DNA of 64,000 bases from the NCBI GenBank assembly GCA_036898135.1, contig JBAHVR010000308.1:582001-646000 (forward strand), read 5' to 3'. This DNA is from Oncomelania hupensis (taxonomy: Eukaryota > Mollusca > Gastropoda > Littorinimorpha > Pomatiopsidae). A model generated the notes under the pieces. It saw only the letters and a program-made list of their open reading frames with translations, was not told where the DNA came from and made no database searches. A program made the translations under genes and the position numbers. Of the stretch, positions 43,007-53,258 are shown piece by piece (position 1 is the first letter of the stretch; each line of letters begins with the position of its first letter).

Positions 43007-44423
43007 CTAATGTTTTTGTAGCACTAACAGTGAGGTAATGGCGGATGGAGCTGATCTGACGAATGGCGTGTAAGCAGTGCGACAGATGTGAGAGATGTGA
43101 TTGTTGAGGGACATGTCATCGGAGAGAATGTAGCCAAGATTCCTAGCAGAGGGAAAGAACTGTATGTCAGAGCAGCCTACATGAAGAGGAGTGGGGAGAG
43201 ACGCGGCAAAGGATGATTTGTGATTGTGGATAGGGAGAGCTTCTGTCTTGTCGTCATTCAACCTCAGCCTACTGAGGGCCATCCATGACTTGACCTCACC
43301 AATGCATTCCCGCATGGACTGGACAGCGAAGTTTACAAGAGAAGGATAGGTGGGTTTGTACAGCTGCGTGTCATCTGCAAACGACTGGCTCTCAACAGCA
43401 TGCTTTTCGAGCAAGATGAGCAGTGGCTTGGTGTACATTATGAACAAAACAGGGCCTAAAACGGACCCCTGTGGAACCCCGCACACCAAGTCAGCTCTGC
43501 TGGAGAAACAGCCATCCACAGCGACCGCCTGAGTTCTATCGGAAAGGTAAGATCGAAACCAAGCCAAAACTGATCCAGAGATTCCAAAGTAATCCTGAAG
43601 GGTCTTGAATAGGGTGTGATGGTCGACGGTGTCAAAGGTCGCACTAAGATCTAAGAGGGTTAGGATGGAGACGTTACCGCTGTCCAGAGCGAGCAAGAGG
43701 TCATTGGTGACTTTCAGGAGAGCTGTCTCTGTGCTGTGAAAAGGTCTATAAGCTGACTGGTTTAGACTAAGAAGGGAGTTATTATTCAGGTAAGCAAAAT
43801 GTTGTTTTAAGACTAGCTTTTTAATGACTTTAGACAAAAATGACAGATTAGATACAGGCCTATAGTTTTTTTTAGGTCATTCTTATAGTGACTGGGCTTC
43901 TTAAGCAAGGGTTTGATGATAGCTGACTTACATGAAAAAGGAAATGCGCCAGAAGACAAGCTCTCATTGACTATGTGGGTTATGGTTGAGAGCAACTGAT
44001 CTAACGACTCAACTAACAGTGGAGTGGGAATGGGATCCAGAGAACATGACGTTGGTTTAGATTTAAGAATAACACCTTTGACTTTTTGTTCTGATACAGG
44101 GTTAAAAACATCAAAGCGTGAACTAACACCAGAAGGAGGAGACAAATCATGGGATGGATGCCATGACGGTCAAGATCAGCGCGAATGTCAACAATTTTGC
44201 TTGTAAAGAAGTTACAGAAAACACCAGGTTGCTGAGACAACGGATACAATGAGGGAAGAACAGTTGCTTTGCCACTACCTTTGAAATGGTTACAGACCTC
44301 AAACAACTGCTTGCTAGTTTCACTACTACTGATCTTATTGCTAAAATACAAAGATTTAGCACGGTGCACAATCTGAGACACACGCTTCTTGGCAGCGGAG
44401 TAAATCTGCTTTAAGAAAAACAA
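43007..44423 (-). pseudogene. L2-like reverse transcriptase
   Basis: The N-terminal part at 44423-43813 has SKPTSCSLDPIPTPLL and IIKPLLKKP, in two frames. The main frame 43837-43007 has NQSAYRPFHSTETALLKV, LLDLSATFDTVDHHTL, CGVPQGSVLGPVLFIMY, the catalytic FADDTQLY and WMALSRLRLNDDKTE, as in L2/CR1 elements. Frameshifts at about 43830 and 44150, and a missing C terminus, show it is inactive. Confidence 0.85.
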
Positions 44424-44575
44424 GGCCTGACCTCAACCACTTCTTTTCCGCAATACGCCGGTGTTTCTTGGCATCACGGAGCTCTTTTCTAACAGGAGCG
44501 TACCAGGGAGATGACCGAGCTAACCCAACCGTGCTAAATCTTTGTATTTTAGCAATAAGATCAGTAGTAGTGAAA
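44318..44575. repeat. Perfect 48-bp inverted repeat inside the L2
   Basis: 44318-44365 (TTTCACTACTACTGATCTTA onward) is the exact reverse complement of 44528-44575, with 162 bp between. The first copy encodes LINE protein (HRAKSLYFSNKISSSE); the second replaces coding sequence with its antisense. Confidence 0.92.
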
Positions 44576-44772
44576 GCACAGCACGCAATGCACTGTCAAG
44601 CATAAACACAGTGGGGCAGAGGGCAAGGGACACTTCAACGCTAAGGTCATGCTTAAAGGCATCTCTATCTATAGCACGCAGGCTGCGGACCTCCTTGAAC
44701 TCAGGGGGGGGGAGGGGTGGGCGCAAACGTTAAGGTCACAAACAACGCAGAAGTGGTCCAAGGATAGCTCTT

Positions 44773-46383
44773 TGTCACGAAGAGAGGGGTTGGGGGATGG
44801 GGGTTAAGCTATTAATCTCTAGCGCGTTATTACCTCCTTTGAATAGGTTAATGGTGCGGCGACATTCAGGAGATTAATGCTGGGCCAACTTAATAATCAG
44901 ACAGGGAAAAAGACGAGAACGAAAATAAAGTCACAATAGTCAAGAAATTCACATTCAAAGGCCAATCCGGGTAATTGCGGTTTCTATAACTATCTACTTT
45001 ATTTAATTTAAATTGGAGAGTCTGGGTCAGATGCTTCTAGCGTGAGTCATAGGCGTAGCGTCTTTTAGTAAGGAGTAGTCTGGAGGTTTTCTGGATAGTC
45101 AATATTTGGGATACTAGAGCTATCGTTGACTGATCTCATCACCGGGCGAGAGTGTATCTGTATGGTTTCAAAAGTCACTCTGGTAATCTGGCGAGGGGGG
45201 ATTCTCGTAGGCTTAGGCACTTAGCTATGTACTGTAGTGCGGAGATTTGTCCAGGATACTCTGGATGGCTTGTTGGCGTTAGTAGCGGGGTGTGGGCGAA
45301 AGATGCAGGTCAGTGGTCACGCGATGATGACTCATGGACCACGAGTGCTCGTCTTGTTGTTGTGGCACAGGTATCGAATTCGGCTTACGTGGCTAGCCGG
45401 CTGGAAAATGGTGAAGTCCCAAGTCTCGCTTCTCATTGACCTCCTGCGTTGACAGGGGCCTGCGGCGGGTCAGTGACTGGGAGTTGATACAAAGCCGGGG
45501 TGATATGCCCGGTACAGGAACCCGTCTGCAATGTATACAGACGCTGTATCAGCTGGGGATAGGGATAGTGCGGATTCAGGGCCTGTGGTTATGATAGCCC
45601 GTCTCAGAATTCAAATTGGCTTGACCGGTCATGGGGTGAGCCAGTGCAAATACCAACAGTCAAACAATGCATCTAGCTTTACTGGGCCAAAGTGGAGTTT
45701 ATTGGCAGCCGCTAGTAAGAGATACATTCGGCGCATAGGATGGGGTTGACAACATGGCAAATACTTATACATTGGGGCAAGCGGAAAGCAAATGGAGGGT
45801 ACAGGGCAAATGGGGTGTAGGTCTGGGCTGTACTGTGGACTTTAATCTATATGGAGGGACAGTATGGCATGGGATATTTACACAGGGGCCAAGCGGAGCA
45901 TACAAGCATAAATCCAAACATGTCATGGGTCATATACAAGGTAGAAAGTATGTGCAAGGGAGAAATACAAGTCATAGCGACGCATCAAGGCGAAATTATA
46001 AACATGAACATACATATTGACAGGACGCATGAACATGATGGGCGAACGACGGGTGATGGGTCTGCTATATGACAAAGAGTAAGTTCCCTCTCTTACCTTA
46101 ACTTAGACGGGTGGAAGCACAAGGGTACTGTCGAAACTCAGAGGTCACTCGGTGATGTTGACGTGTTTTCGGACAGCTGGTACTTCAAGGCAGGAAGGCT
46201 GGGGTCTGACGCTATGTCAGGGCTTGTGCCAGGCTTTAAGGAAGTGTCCCGGGGGGCGGGGCTTAAAGACTGGGCGAGCGAGCCGGCTAAAGATGGCTGG
46301 GTAGGGAGAGATGATGGCTGGCTGAGCGCGGTGCTGGACGGCTCGCGGCCGGGCTCAGAGTTGCGATTGCACGCCTCGTCACA
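44773..46383 (-). repeat. 3' LTR of the complete gypsy
   Basis: Plus-strand ends are TGTCACGAAGAG and CTCGTCACA. It matches 51643-53253 at an offset of 6870. It contains no conserved protein; the short plus-strand frames inside both LTRs are duplicated simply because the LTRs are. Confidence 0.95.
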
Positions 46384-46400
46384 GAGGCCCCCCCAAGGAA
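46384..46400 (-). other. Polypurine tract
   Basis: Minus-strand CCTTGGGGGGGCCTC lies directly upstream of the 3' LTR. This is the expected place for plus-strand priming; the two C interruptions make it an imperfect tract. Confidence 0.5.
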
Positions 46401-46574
46401 AAAGGCGAGGACGTAGGACTCGACGAAGACGCGGCCAATCAGCTCTGAGGTCGGCTGCCGGGTGAGACGATGGTTGGCGATGATCCGGGTGATGCGGGGC
46501 GATGCGGGGTTCCGGGTAGTCAATGGCGGATGCCCAAGGCTGGGGTCCGCGGAGCTGCCGGGTTTCGGCTACGG

Positions 46575-48440
46575 TTAGAGGGCGGCGGCGGGAATGAAGG
46601 CTGGGGCGTCGGCCCTCAGGGGCGACTCGCTGGAGTCGGTTGCGGGGTGACGGCTGAGGAAGTCTGCGCCGTGGTTGTCTTTTCCTGGGATGTGCTCCAG
46701 CTGGAAAGAGTACGCTTGGAGCAGCAGAGCCCATCTCATCAGCCGGGCGTTGAGCGATTTGGATGTCGCCAAGAAGGAAAGCGGCTGATGATCCACTTGG
46801 ACGGTAAAGTGCGAACCGTAGAGATACAGTTGGAACTTCTGGACTGCCCAGACGAGGGCGAGACACTCCTTCTCCGACGTGGCGTAATTCTGTTCGGCCG
46901 GCTTGAGTTTCCGGCTGGCGTACGCGACGGGGAAGAGCGTCGGGGCGTCCGCGGAGTCCCGTTGAAGTAGAACGGCTCCGAGGCCTACGTCGCTGGCGTC
47001 TGTGCGCAGGACGAAGGGCTGTCCGTGGTTGGGGAGTCGCAGGACCGGCTGGGACGTCAGCTTGTCCTTGAGCTCCTGGAAGGCAGCTTCACATTGCGGG
47101 GTCCAGAGGACTCGGTCCGGTGCGGTTTTCCGGGTTAGACTGGATAGTGGCGCGGCGATCCCGTTGTAGCCGGGTACAAATTTCTGATAGAAGCCACTCA
47201 GTCCCAGGAAGGACTGAACATCTTTCTTGGTCTTGGGGCGTGGCGCGTCTCGAAGGCGCTGGACGGTCTTTTCCAGGGGCCGGAGCTGTCCACGGCTGAT
47301 GGTGTGGCCAAGAAATTCCAGCTCCTGATAGCCGAACTGGCATTTGGTCGGCCGGGCAGTGAGGCCAGCTTCTTTGAGGCGGCGTAAGAGTTGGCGCACC
47401 ACTCGCAGGTGCTCCTCCCATGTCTCCGTTGCGACGAGTATGTCGTCCATAAATGAGTGTATGAACGGACAGTGGAGGGGGTCCAACAGCTTCCGCATCA
47501 TCGTGCTGAAAATACTGGGGGCATTGTGCAGACCAAACGGCAGAACGTTGAATTCATAGTGGCCGTCCATCGTGCTGAAGGCTAGGTACTGGCGGGATGA
47601 AGGGTGCACGGGAATCTGATAAAAGCCTTTGCTCAGATCCACTCGGGAGAAGTATCGGGCGGATTGTAGCTTTGCAAACAAGTCGGTGGGGTCGGATAGG
47701 GGTCCGGGCACGAACTGGGTTACAAGGTTCAACTGCCGGAAGTCGATACAGAGGCGATGTTCTCCGCTGGGCTTCCGTGATAGAACTATTCCTGCGCTGT
47801 AGGGGGAACGGGAGGGAGCGATGACTCCGGCTTGTAGCAGAGCCTCTACTTCCGTTCTGACTACTTGCTGCTGGGAAAGTGGGACGGGGTACGGTTTCTG
47901 GCGGACGGGAGTGGGGTCCGTCAGGGTCAGTCGAACTTCTTCCAGGTCCGTCCTCCCAGGAATGTCGGTGAGGACTTCCCAGTATTCCGCTACGATGGCG
48001 CGTAGTTGGCGTTGCTGGCCGGCGGGGAGTGAGGGGTCCAGAGAGACGTCCCGGAAGGATTCCTTCCCTTTTAGCGGAAATTCGGCGACGCCGGTCTCTG
48101 TGCCATCCACTTCGACGGCCAGCGCGACCGTGAGTAGCGAGTGGGAGTCTGGGGCGGGTGCAGGTTGCTCCAGGTACCGCTTGAGCAGATTGATGTGGTG
48201 GGTCCTGGGCTTTCCGCCTACCTCGATGCGATAGGTGGTACGTGAGAGCTTCCCAAGCACCGGGTAGGGTCCTTGCCAAGCTATGTCTAGCTTGTTTGTG
48301 CCGCTGGGGAGGAGCAGTAGGACTTGGTCTCCTACCTGTAGCTCTCGGTCCCGGGCGCGGCGGTTGTGATAGCGGGCTTTTCTTTCTCTCGCCTTCTTCA
48401 GGTTGGCGGAGGCGGCTTCCAGGTGGCCTTGAGGGTTTCT
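46575..48440 (-). CDS. Gypsy ORF2: integrase C terminus, RT and RNase H
   Basis: The frame is open from before 48430, reading ANLKKARERKARYHNRRA, then DQVLLLLPSG and AWQGPYPVLGKL (GPY module), with the first Met at 48260. RT follows with RLCIDFRQLNLVT, YFSRVDLSKGFYQIPV, LPFGLHNAPSIF and a FMDDILVAT catalytic box, Phe-Met where Tyr-x is common. RNase H has VLRTDASDVGLGAVLL, EKECLALVWAV and the terminal HIPGKDNHGADFLSRHP. It overlaps the end of ORF1 (stop at 48398) in the -1 frame, so the GPY module of integrase is encoded across the shift. No RT-RNase H tether precedes integrase: integrase is already in ORF1. Confidence 0.93.
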   Translation of the reverse strand, partial: RNPQGHLEAASANLKKARERKARYHNRRARDRELQVGDQVLLLLPSGTNKLDIAWQGPYPVLGKLSRTTYRIEVGGKPRTHHINLLKRYLEQPAPAPDSHSLLTVALAVEVDGTETGVAEFPLKGKESFRDVSLDPSLPAGQQRQLRAIVAEYWEVLTDIPGRTDLEEVRLTLTDPTPVRQKPYPVPLSQQQVVRTEVEALLQAGVIAPSRSPYSAGIVLSRKPSGEHRLCIDFRQLNLVTQFVPGPLSDPTDLFAKLQSARYFSRVDLSKGFYQIPVHPSSRQYLAFSTMDGHYEFNVLPFGLHNAPSIFSTMMRKLLDPLHCPFIHSFMDDILVATETWEEHLRVVRQLLRRLKEAGLTARPTKCQFGYQELEFLGHTISRGQLRPLEKTVQRLRDAPRPKTKKDVQSFLGLSGFYQKFVPGYNGIAAPLSSLTRKTAPDRVLWTPQCEAAFQELKDKLTSQPVLRLPNHGQPFVLRTDASDVGLGAVLLQRDSADAPTLFPVAYASRKLKPAEQNYATSEKECLALVWAVQKFQLYLYGSHFTVQVDHQPLSFLATSKSLNARLMRWALLLQAYSFQLEHIPGKDNHGADFLSRHPATDSSESPLRADAPAFIPAAAL

Positions 48441-51217
48441 TGGAGCTTCGTGACGTATTTCGTTGCGTCGACCGGTGCCTCGTCCAGTTTGGCGTCGGTC
48501 CAGCTACGTCGCAAGGCGGCTAGAGGTCCGGAAAGGGGTCTTCCAAAAAGCAGCGTGGAAGGCGTATATCCGGTGGAGGTGTGCGGGGTTTCTCGATACG
48601 CGAAGAGCGCTGACGCGACGTATGTGTCCCACGCTTCCGGCTGTTCGTCGGCGATCTTGCGGATTATCGAGATAAGAGTCCCGTTTAGGCGCTCGACCTG
48701 TCCGTTGCTAGCGGGGTGGTAGGGTGGAGTCCGGATATGGCGGATGCGGAGTAGTTGGAACACCTCTTGCATGAGTTTCCCGGTGAACTGGGACCCGTTG
48801 TCGGTCAAGATGTTGTCCGGGAATCCGACTCGAGTGAATATGGTGACGAGCGCGTCGGCGACTCGGGCGGCGTCGATCTTTGGTAGAGGAACGGCTTCAC
48901 ACCACATCGAGCAGGCGTCGACCAGGGTTAGTAGGTACTGGTTCCGCTTCTTGGTCCGCGGGAGGGGTCCTACGATGTCGACTGCCACTCGTTGGAAGGG
49001 TGTTCCGACAACGACTGTGGGGCTGATAGTGACCGGGACGGTGTGATGGCGGGGCGAGTATCGTTGGCACTGGCTACAGGACTTGACGTAGCGCTTCACG
49101 TCTTCGGTCATCCCGGGCCAGTGGTACTGAGCGCTGATGCGTAGTGTGGTCGCTCCTATACCCATATGTCCGCTGAGGGGCATGCTATGGCCAAGTTCCA
49201 GGACTTGGGGGCGAAGTGTCGCAGGCACGACGAGTTGAGAATGGTCGTCCTTCTGACGGAAGAGGAGTCCGTCTTCGACGAAAAAGTCCCCGGACTTGGG
49301 TGGAGTGCGTGCGGCGGGAAGTTTTCCGTAGCACTTGCGGAGGGTGACGTCGCTTTCTTGGGCCTTCCGGATCTGTTCCGGCATCTGGTTGGGTATCGGG
49401 GGTGGTGTCGCGGCTGTTTTCGCCTGGTCGCGCGTCTGGACGGCGGCCATCGACTCCACAGGCTGGGGCGGCATCCCCAAGAACACGTATCGGCATCCTA
49501 AAATCAGGTCGTACAGGGGCTGGTCCATCACGGCAGCTTGAATGGTCCCCGTTACGTATCGGCTGGTGACTTGGATCCGGGCTATAGGGAGCGTGGTGCT
49601 GGGTTGGGACGCGTCGGCCAACTTCAGGGTGATAGTCTCGCCGGTCAGGTCTTGTTCCCTGATGAACGAGCGGCGGACGACGGCGTCGAAGGTGAGACCA
49701 GTGTCGTATAGACAGTGGGCTGGGCGATTGTTGACGGTCACTTGCTCAGTGACGGCCGGTCGATCGGCGGGAGTGACGACGGGGGTTACCGGTTTCCCGT
49801 CGGGGGTAACTTGGCGTAGGGCTAGTACGGTACCTTGTTTGCGACGCTGGTCGCTGATGCGTCGAAAACATTTCTCCCTGGTGTGTCCGCGGCGCTGGCA
49901 GTAGCCGCAGTAGAGCTCTGTGCTCCGCTTCCCTGGCTCTGCTCCGGGGGTTGGGCGTCCTTTGGGCGGTTGTGGACGGTGGTTCGCTGGCGGGATTGGC
50001 CGGCGAGGCTGGTGGCGGGTATCTGGCGACGAGGGTGCGGGGGGATCACGGCGAGGCTGTCTGTCGTCGGGATGGGCGGTGAGATAGCGGTCCGCGACGA
50101 TGATCAGATCTTCAAGGCGAGCGGCGCCCTGTTCGGCGGCGAAGGTCCGAAGTTCCGCTGGCATGGTCCCTCGGAGTTGTTCGGCGAGCATCAACTCTAG
50201 CAATCCATCGTATGTCCTGGGTTCGTCAGTTTGCTCAATCCATTTGTCCCGTAGCGTAGCTAGACGGTCGGCAAACTGCGTGAACTTCTCCCCTTTCTCT
50301 CTCCGGGAGTTCCGGAAATTCTTGCGGTAGTGCTCACCTGAGAGCTCAAAACCATGCAGTAGGGCTCTCTTGAGGGCGGGATAGTCTCCCTCCTCGGAAG
50401 TCGGTGTCTTGGCCAGAATCTCATAGGCCTTCCCCTTAAGGCCATGACTGAGCTTGCGATACCAGAACTGGGGGTCAAGACCGTTTTCTCTCGCGACTCG
50501 TTCGAATCGGCCGAGATAGACTTCAATCGATTCGTCCCGTTCGACGAATGGGTCCAGGGGGAAGTTCATCCCCGGAATCGGCGGGGGGGGGGGTGCGGGT
50601 ATCCCGGTGCTGGTGGCGAAGCTGGGGGCGAGTAGCGAGTAGTCTTCGCTAGCGGGCGATGCGATACCCAAATCGCGGCGGTCGCGCTCAAGTTGGAGGA
50701 GTGCTTGGCGCCGTTCGAGCTCCTTATCCTTCCTTTTCTCTTCCAGTGCCGCTACCCTCTCGTCCTCCTCCTTCCTCCTTGCGGCGGCTCTCTCCTCCTC
50801 CGCTATCCTCTCTTTCGCCTCCTCTCTTCTCCGCTCGGCGGCTCTCTCCTCCTCTGCAAGCTTCTCCTTCGCCTCCTCTCTCCTCCGCTCGGCGGCTTTC
50901 TCCTCCTCTGCAAGCTTCTCCTTCGCCTCCTCTCTCCTCCGCTCGGCGGCTTTCTCCTCCTCTGCAAGCTTCCGGGCGGCGGCTTTCTCCTCCTCTGCAA
51001 GCTTCCGGGCGGCGGCCCGTTCCTCCGCGGCGATGCGCCCTTTCTCCTCCTCTTTCTTCGCCTCTCGCTCTTTGGCCCTCTCCTCTCTCTTCAACTTTTC
51101 CTCTGCCACGTCAGCATCTACGTTAGCCAAGACGTAGTCTTTGAGTTCGGTGCCGGCGAGCCCTAAGCTCTCGCCAATACTCTTGTACTTAAGCGCAAGC
51201 TCTCCCCGGTCGGCCAT
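48398..51217 (-). CDS. Gypsy ORF1: gag-protease-integrase, 939 codons
   Basis: Starts MADRGELALKYKSIGESLGL. Residues about 55-170 form a Lys/Glu/Arg coiled coil of repeated KLAEEEKAAERRREEAKE units. The capsid-like region MNFPLDPFVERDESIEVYLG starts near 225. A zinc knuckle CGYCQRRGHTREKCF lies near 440, and a protease with CLYDTGLTFDAVV near 510. The integrase finger is LGHSMPLSGHMGIGA to CSQCQR near 680-720, and the core shows VDIVGPLP, LTDNGSQF and NGQVERLNG (Asp, Asp, Glu). The frame ends at 48398 in a Pro-rich out-of-frame tail just after the core. Confidence 0.95.
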   Translation of the reverse strand: MADRGELALKYKSIGESLGLAGTELKDYVLANVDADVAEEKLKREERAKEREAKKEEEKGRIAAEERAAARKLAEEEKAAARKLAEEEKAAERRREEAKEKLAEEEKAAERRREEAKEKLAEEERAAERRREEAKERIAEEERAAARRKEEDERVAALEEKRKDKELERRQALLQLERDRRDLGIASPASEDYSLLAPSFATSTGIPAPPPPPIPGMNFPLDPFVERDESIEVYLGRFERVARENGLDPQFWYRKLSHGLKGKAYEILAKTPTSEEGDYPALKRALLHGFELSGEHYRKNFRNSRREKGEKFTQFADRLATLRDKWIEQTDEPRTYDGLLELMLAEQLRGTMPAELRTFAAEQGAARLEDLIIVADRYLTAHPDDRQPRRDPPAPSSPDTRHQPRRPIPPANHRPQPPKGRPTPGAEPGKRSTELYCGYCQRRGHTREKCFRRISDQRRKQGTVLALRQVTPDGKPVTPVVTPADRPAVTEQVTVNNRPAHCLYDTGLTFDAVVRRSFIREQDLTGETITLKLADASQPSTTLPIARIQVTSRYVTGTIQAAVMDQPLYDLILGCRYVFLGMPPQPVESMAAVQTRDQAKTAATPPPIPNQMPEQIRKAQESDVTLRKCYGKLPAARTPPKSGDFFVEDGLLFRQKDDHSQLVVPATLRPQVLELGHSMPLSGHMGIGATTLRISAQYHWPGMTEDVKRYVKSCSQCQRYSPRHHTVPVTISPTVVVGTPFQRVAVDIVGPLPRTKKRNQYLLTLVDACSMWCEAVPLPKIDAARVADALVTIFTRVGFPDNILTDNGSQFTGKLMQEVFQLLRIRHIRTPPYHPASNGQVERLNGTLISIIRKIADEQPEAWDTYVASALFAYRETPHTSTGYTPSTLLFGRPLSGPLAALRRSWTDAKLDEAPVDATKYVTKLQETLKATWKPPPPT

Positions 51218-51529
51218 GGTAAGGGAGGTAACTTACCCTGTAAAAGGTCCTAACCGGAATGAGGGGCGCACACAAGGGGTACACTGACGGAAAACAAGGG
51301 GGTGGGCTGGATGAGCTACAATGAATCTGCAAAGGGGCGAATACAACACAACCACAAAGACAAAATGCAATCAATCAAAAATACAAAAATGAATGCAAGA
51401 AAAAAGCCTTTTGAGAAATCGCCACTCGGGAAAACCAGTAAGGGAACTAAGGGGCTATGCTATCTACTACTAGGCTTAGAGGGCTGGGGTGGAAATTACG
51501 CTAAGTCCTAAGTCTAGTCAAGTTGGGAT

Positions 51530-51642
51530 GGGAACCTAAGTCTTCTGTCTCGTTGGGTTGGGGAGGAAACCTAAGTCTTTAGTCTCGTCGGGTTGGGAGA
51601 GGAAACCTAAGTCTTTAGTCTCGTCGGGGTCGCCAAAGTTAA
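51530..51642 (-). repeat. Three 36-bp direct repeats next to the primer site
   Basis: CCTAAGTCTT-x(3)-GTCTCGT-x-GGG recurs at about 51534, 51570 and 51606. The last copy runs into the primer binding site region, so part of the primer-complementary sequence (CTCGTCGGG) is present in three versions. Confidence 0.8.
51620..51640 (-). other. Primer binding site, tRNA-Trp-like
   Basis: Minus-strand TGGCGACCCCGACGAGAC starts five bases after the 5' LTR end. It begins with TGG, complementary to a tRNA CCA end, and is close to the known tRNA-Trp site (TGGTGACCCCGACG). The tRNA of this species is not known to me. Confidence 0.6.
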
Positions 51643-53253
51643 TGTCACGAAGAGAGGGGTTGGGGGATGGGGGTTAAGCTATTAATCTCTAGCGCGTTAT
51701 TACCTCCTTTGAATAGGTTAATGGTGCGGCGACATTCAGGAGATTAATGCTGGGCCAACTTAATAATCAGACAGGGAAAAAGACGAGAACGAAAATAAAG
51801 TCACAATAGTCAAGAAATTCACATTCAAAGGCCAATCCGGGTAATTGCGGTTTCTATAACTATCTACTTTATTTAATTTAAATTGGAGAGTCTGGGTCAG
51901 ATGCTTCTAGCGTGAGTCATAGGCGTAGCGTCTTTTAGTAAGGAGTAGTCTGGAGGTTTTCTGGATAGTCAATATTTGGGATACTAGAGCTATCGTTGAC
52001 TGATCTCATCACCGGGCGAGAGTGTATCTGTATGGTTTCAAAAGTCACTCTGGTAATCTGGCGAGGGGGGATTCTCGTAGGCTTAGGCACTTAGCTATGT
52101 ACTGTAGTGCGGAGATTTGTCCAGGATACTCTGGATGGCTTGTTGGCGTTAGTAGCGGGGTGTGGGCGAAAGATGCAGGTCAGTGGTCACGCGATGATGA
52201 CTCATGGACCACGAGTGCTCGTCTTGTTGTTGTGGCACAGGTATCGAATTCGGCTTACGTGGCTAGCCGGCTGGAAAATGGTGAAGTCCCAAGTCTCGCT
52301 TCTCATTGACCTCCTGCGTTGACAGGGGCCTGCGGCGGGTCAGTGACTGGGAGTTGATACAAAGCCGGGGTGATATGCCCGGTACAGGAACCCGTCTGCA
52401 ATGTATACAGACGCTGTATCAGCTGGGGATAGGGATAGTGCGGATTCAGGGCCTGTGGTTATGATAGCCCGTCTCAGAATTCAAATTGGCTTGACCGGTC
52501 ATGGGGTGAGCCAGTGCAAATACCAACAGTCAAACAATGCATCTAGCTTTACTGGGCCAAAGTGGAGTTTATTGGCAGCCGCTAGTAAGAGATACATTGG
52601 GCGCATAGGATGGGGTTGACAACATGGCAAATACTTATACATTGGGGCAAGCGGAAAGCAAATGGAGGGTACAGGGCAAATGGGGTGTAGGTCTGGGCTG
52701 TACTGTGGACTTTAATCTATATGGAGGGACAGTATGGCATGGGATATTTACACAGGGGCCAAGCGGAGCATACAAGCATAAATCCAAACATGTCATGGGT
52801 CATATACAAGGTAGAAAGTATGTGCAAGGGAGAAATACAAGTCATAGCGACGCATCAAGGCGAAATTATAAACATGAACATACATATTGACAGGACGCAT
52901 GAACATGATGGGCGAACGACGGGTGATGGGTCTGCTATATGACAAAGAGTAAGTTCCCTCTCTTACCTTAACTTAGACGGGTGGAAGCACAAGGGTACTG
53001 TCGAAACTCAGAGGTCACTCGGTGATGTTGACGTGTTTTCGGACAGCTGGTACTTCAAGGCAGGAAGGCTGGGGTCTGACGCTATGTCAGGGCTTGTGCC
53101 AGGCTTTAAGGAAGTGTCCCGGGGGGCGGGGCTTAAAGACTGGGCGAGCGAGCCGGCTAAAGATGGCTGGGTAGGGAGAGATGATGGCTGGCTGAGCGCG
53201 GTGCTGGACGGCTCGCGGCCGGGCTCAGAGTTGCGATTGCACGCCTCGTCACA
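51643..53253 (-). repeat. 5' LTR of the complete gypsy
   Basis: Partner of 44773-46383. On the minus strand it runs from TGTGACGAGGCGTGC at 53253 to CTTCGTGACA at 51643. Confidence 0.95.
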
Positions 53254-53258
53254 CTCTT

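Larger units (their letters stand above)
41973..44772 (-). mobile_element. L2-like LINE, broken by an LTR element
   Basis: 3' UTR at 42036-43000, RT at 43007-44150, and endonuclease-RT linker and end of endonuclease at 44150-44772. The complete gypsy element is inserted at 44773; the flanking target duplication CTCTT lies within LINE sequence. A perfect 48-bp inverted duplication disturbs 44318-44575. Confidence 0.8.
44773..53253 (-). mobile_element. Complete Gmr1-type Ty3/gypsy LTR retrotransposon, 8481 bp
   Basis: Two 1611-bp LTRs (44773-46383 and 51643-53253) begin and end TG...CA, and CTCTT flanks the element at 44768-44772 and 53254-53258. Internal order on the minus strand is primer site, gag, protease, integrase, then RT and RNase H. 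The only LTR difference I noted is C at 45729 against G at 52599, so the insertion is young. Both open frames are long and free of stops; they are joined by a -1 shift. Confidence 0.95.

Noticed and set aside
45152..45439. Plus-strand frame repeated exactly at 52022-52309
   Set aside because: The repetition reflects the two identical LTRs, not a conserved gene.
46138..46866. 242-codon minus-strand frame overlapping gypsy ORF2 and the LTR
   Set aside because: It is in a different frame from the RT-RNase H frame and has no motif; GC-rich sequence gives few stops.
47554..48279. 241-codon Arg/Pro-rich frame inside the RT region
   Set aside because: Out-of-frame shadow of ORF2.
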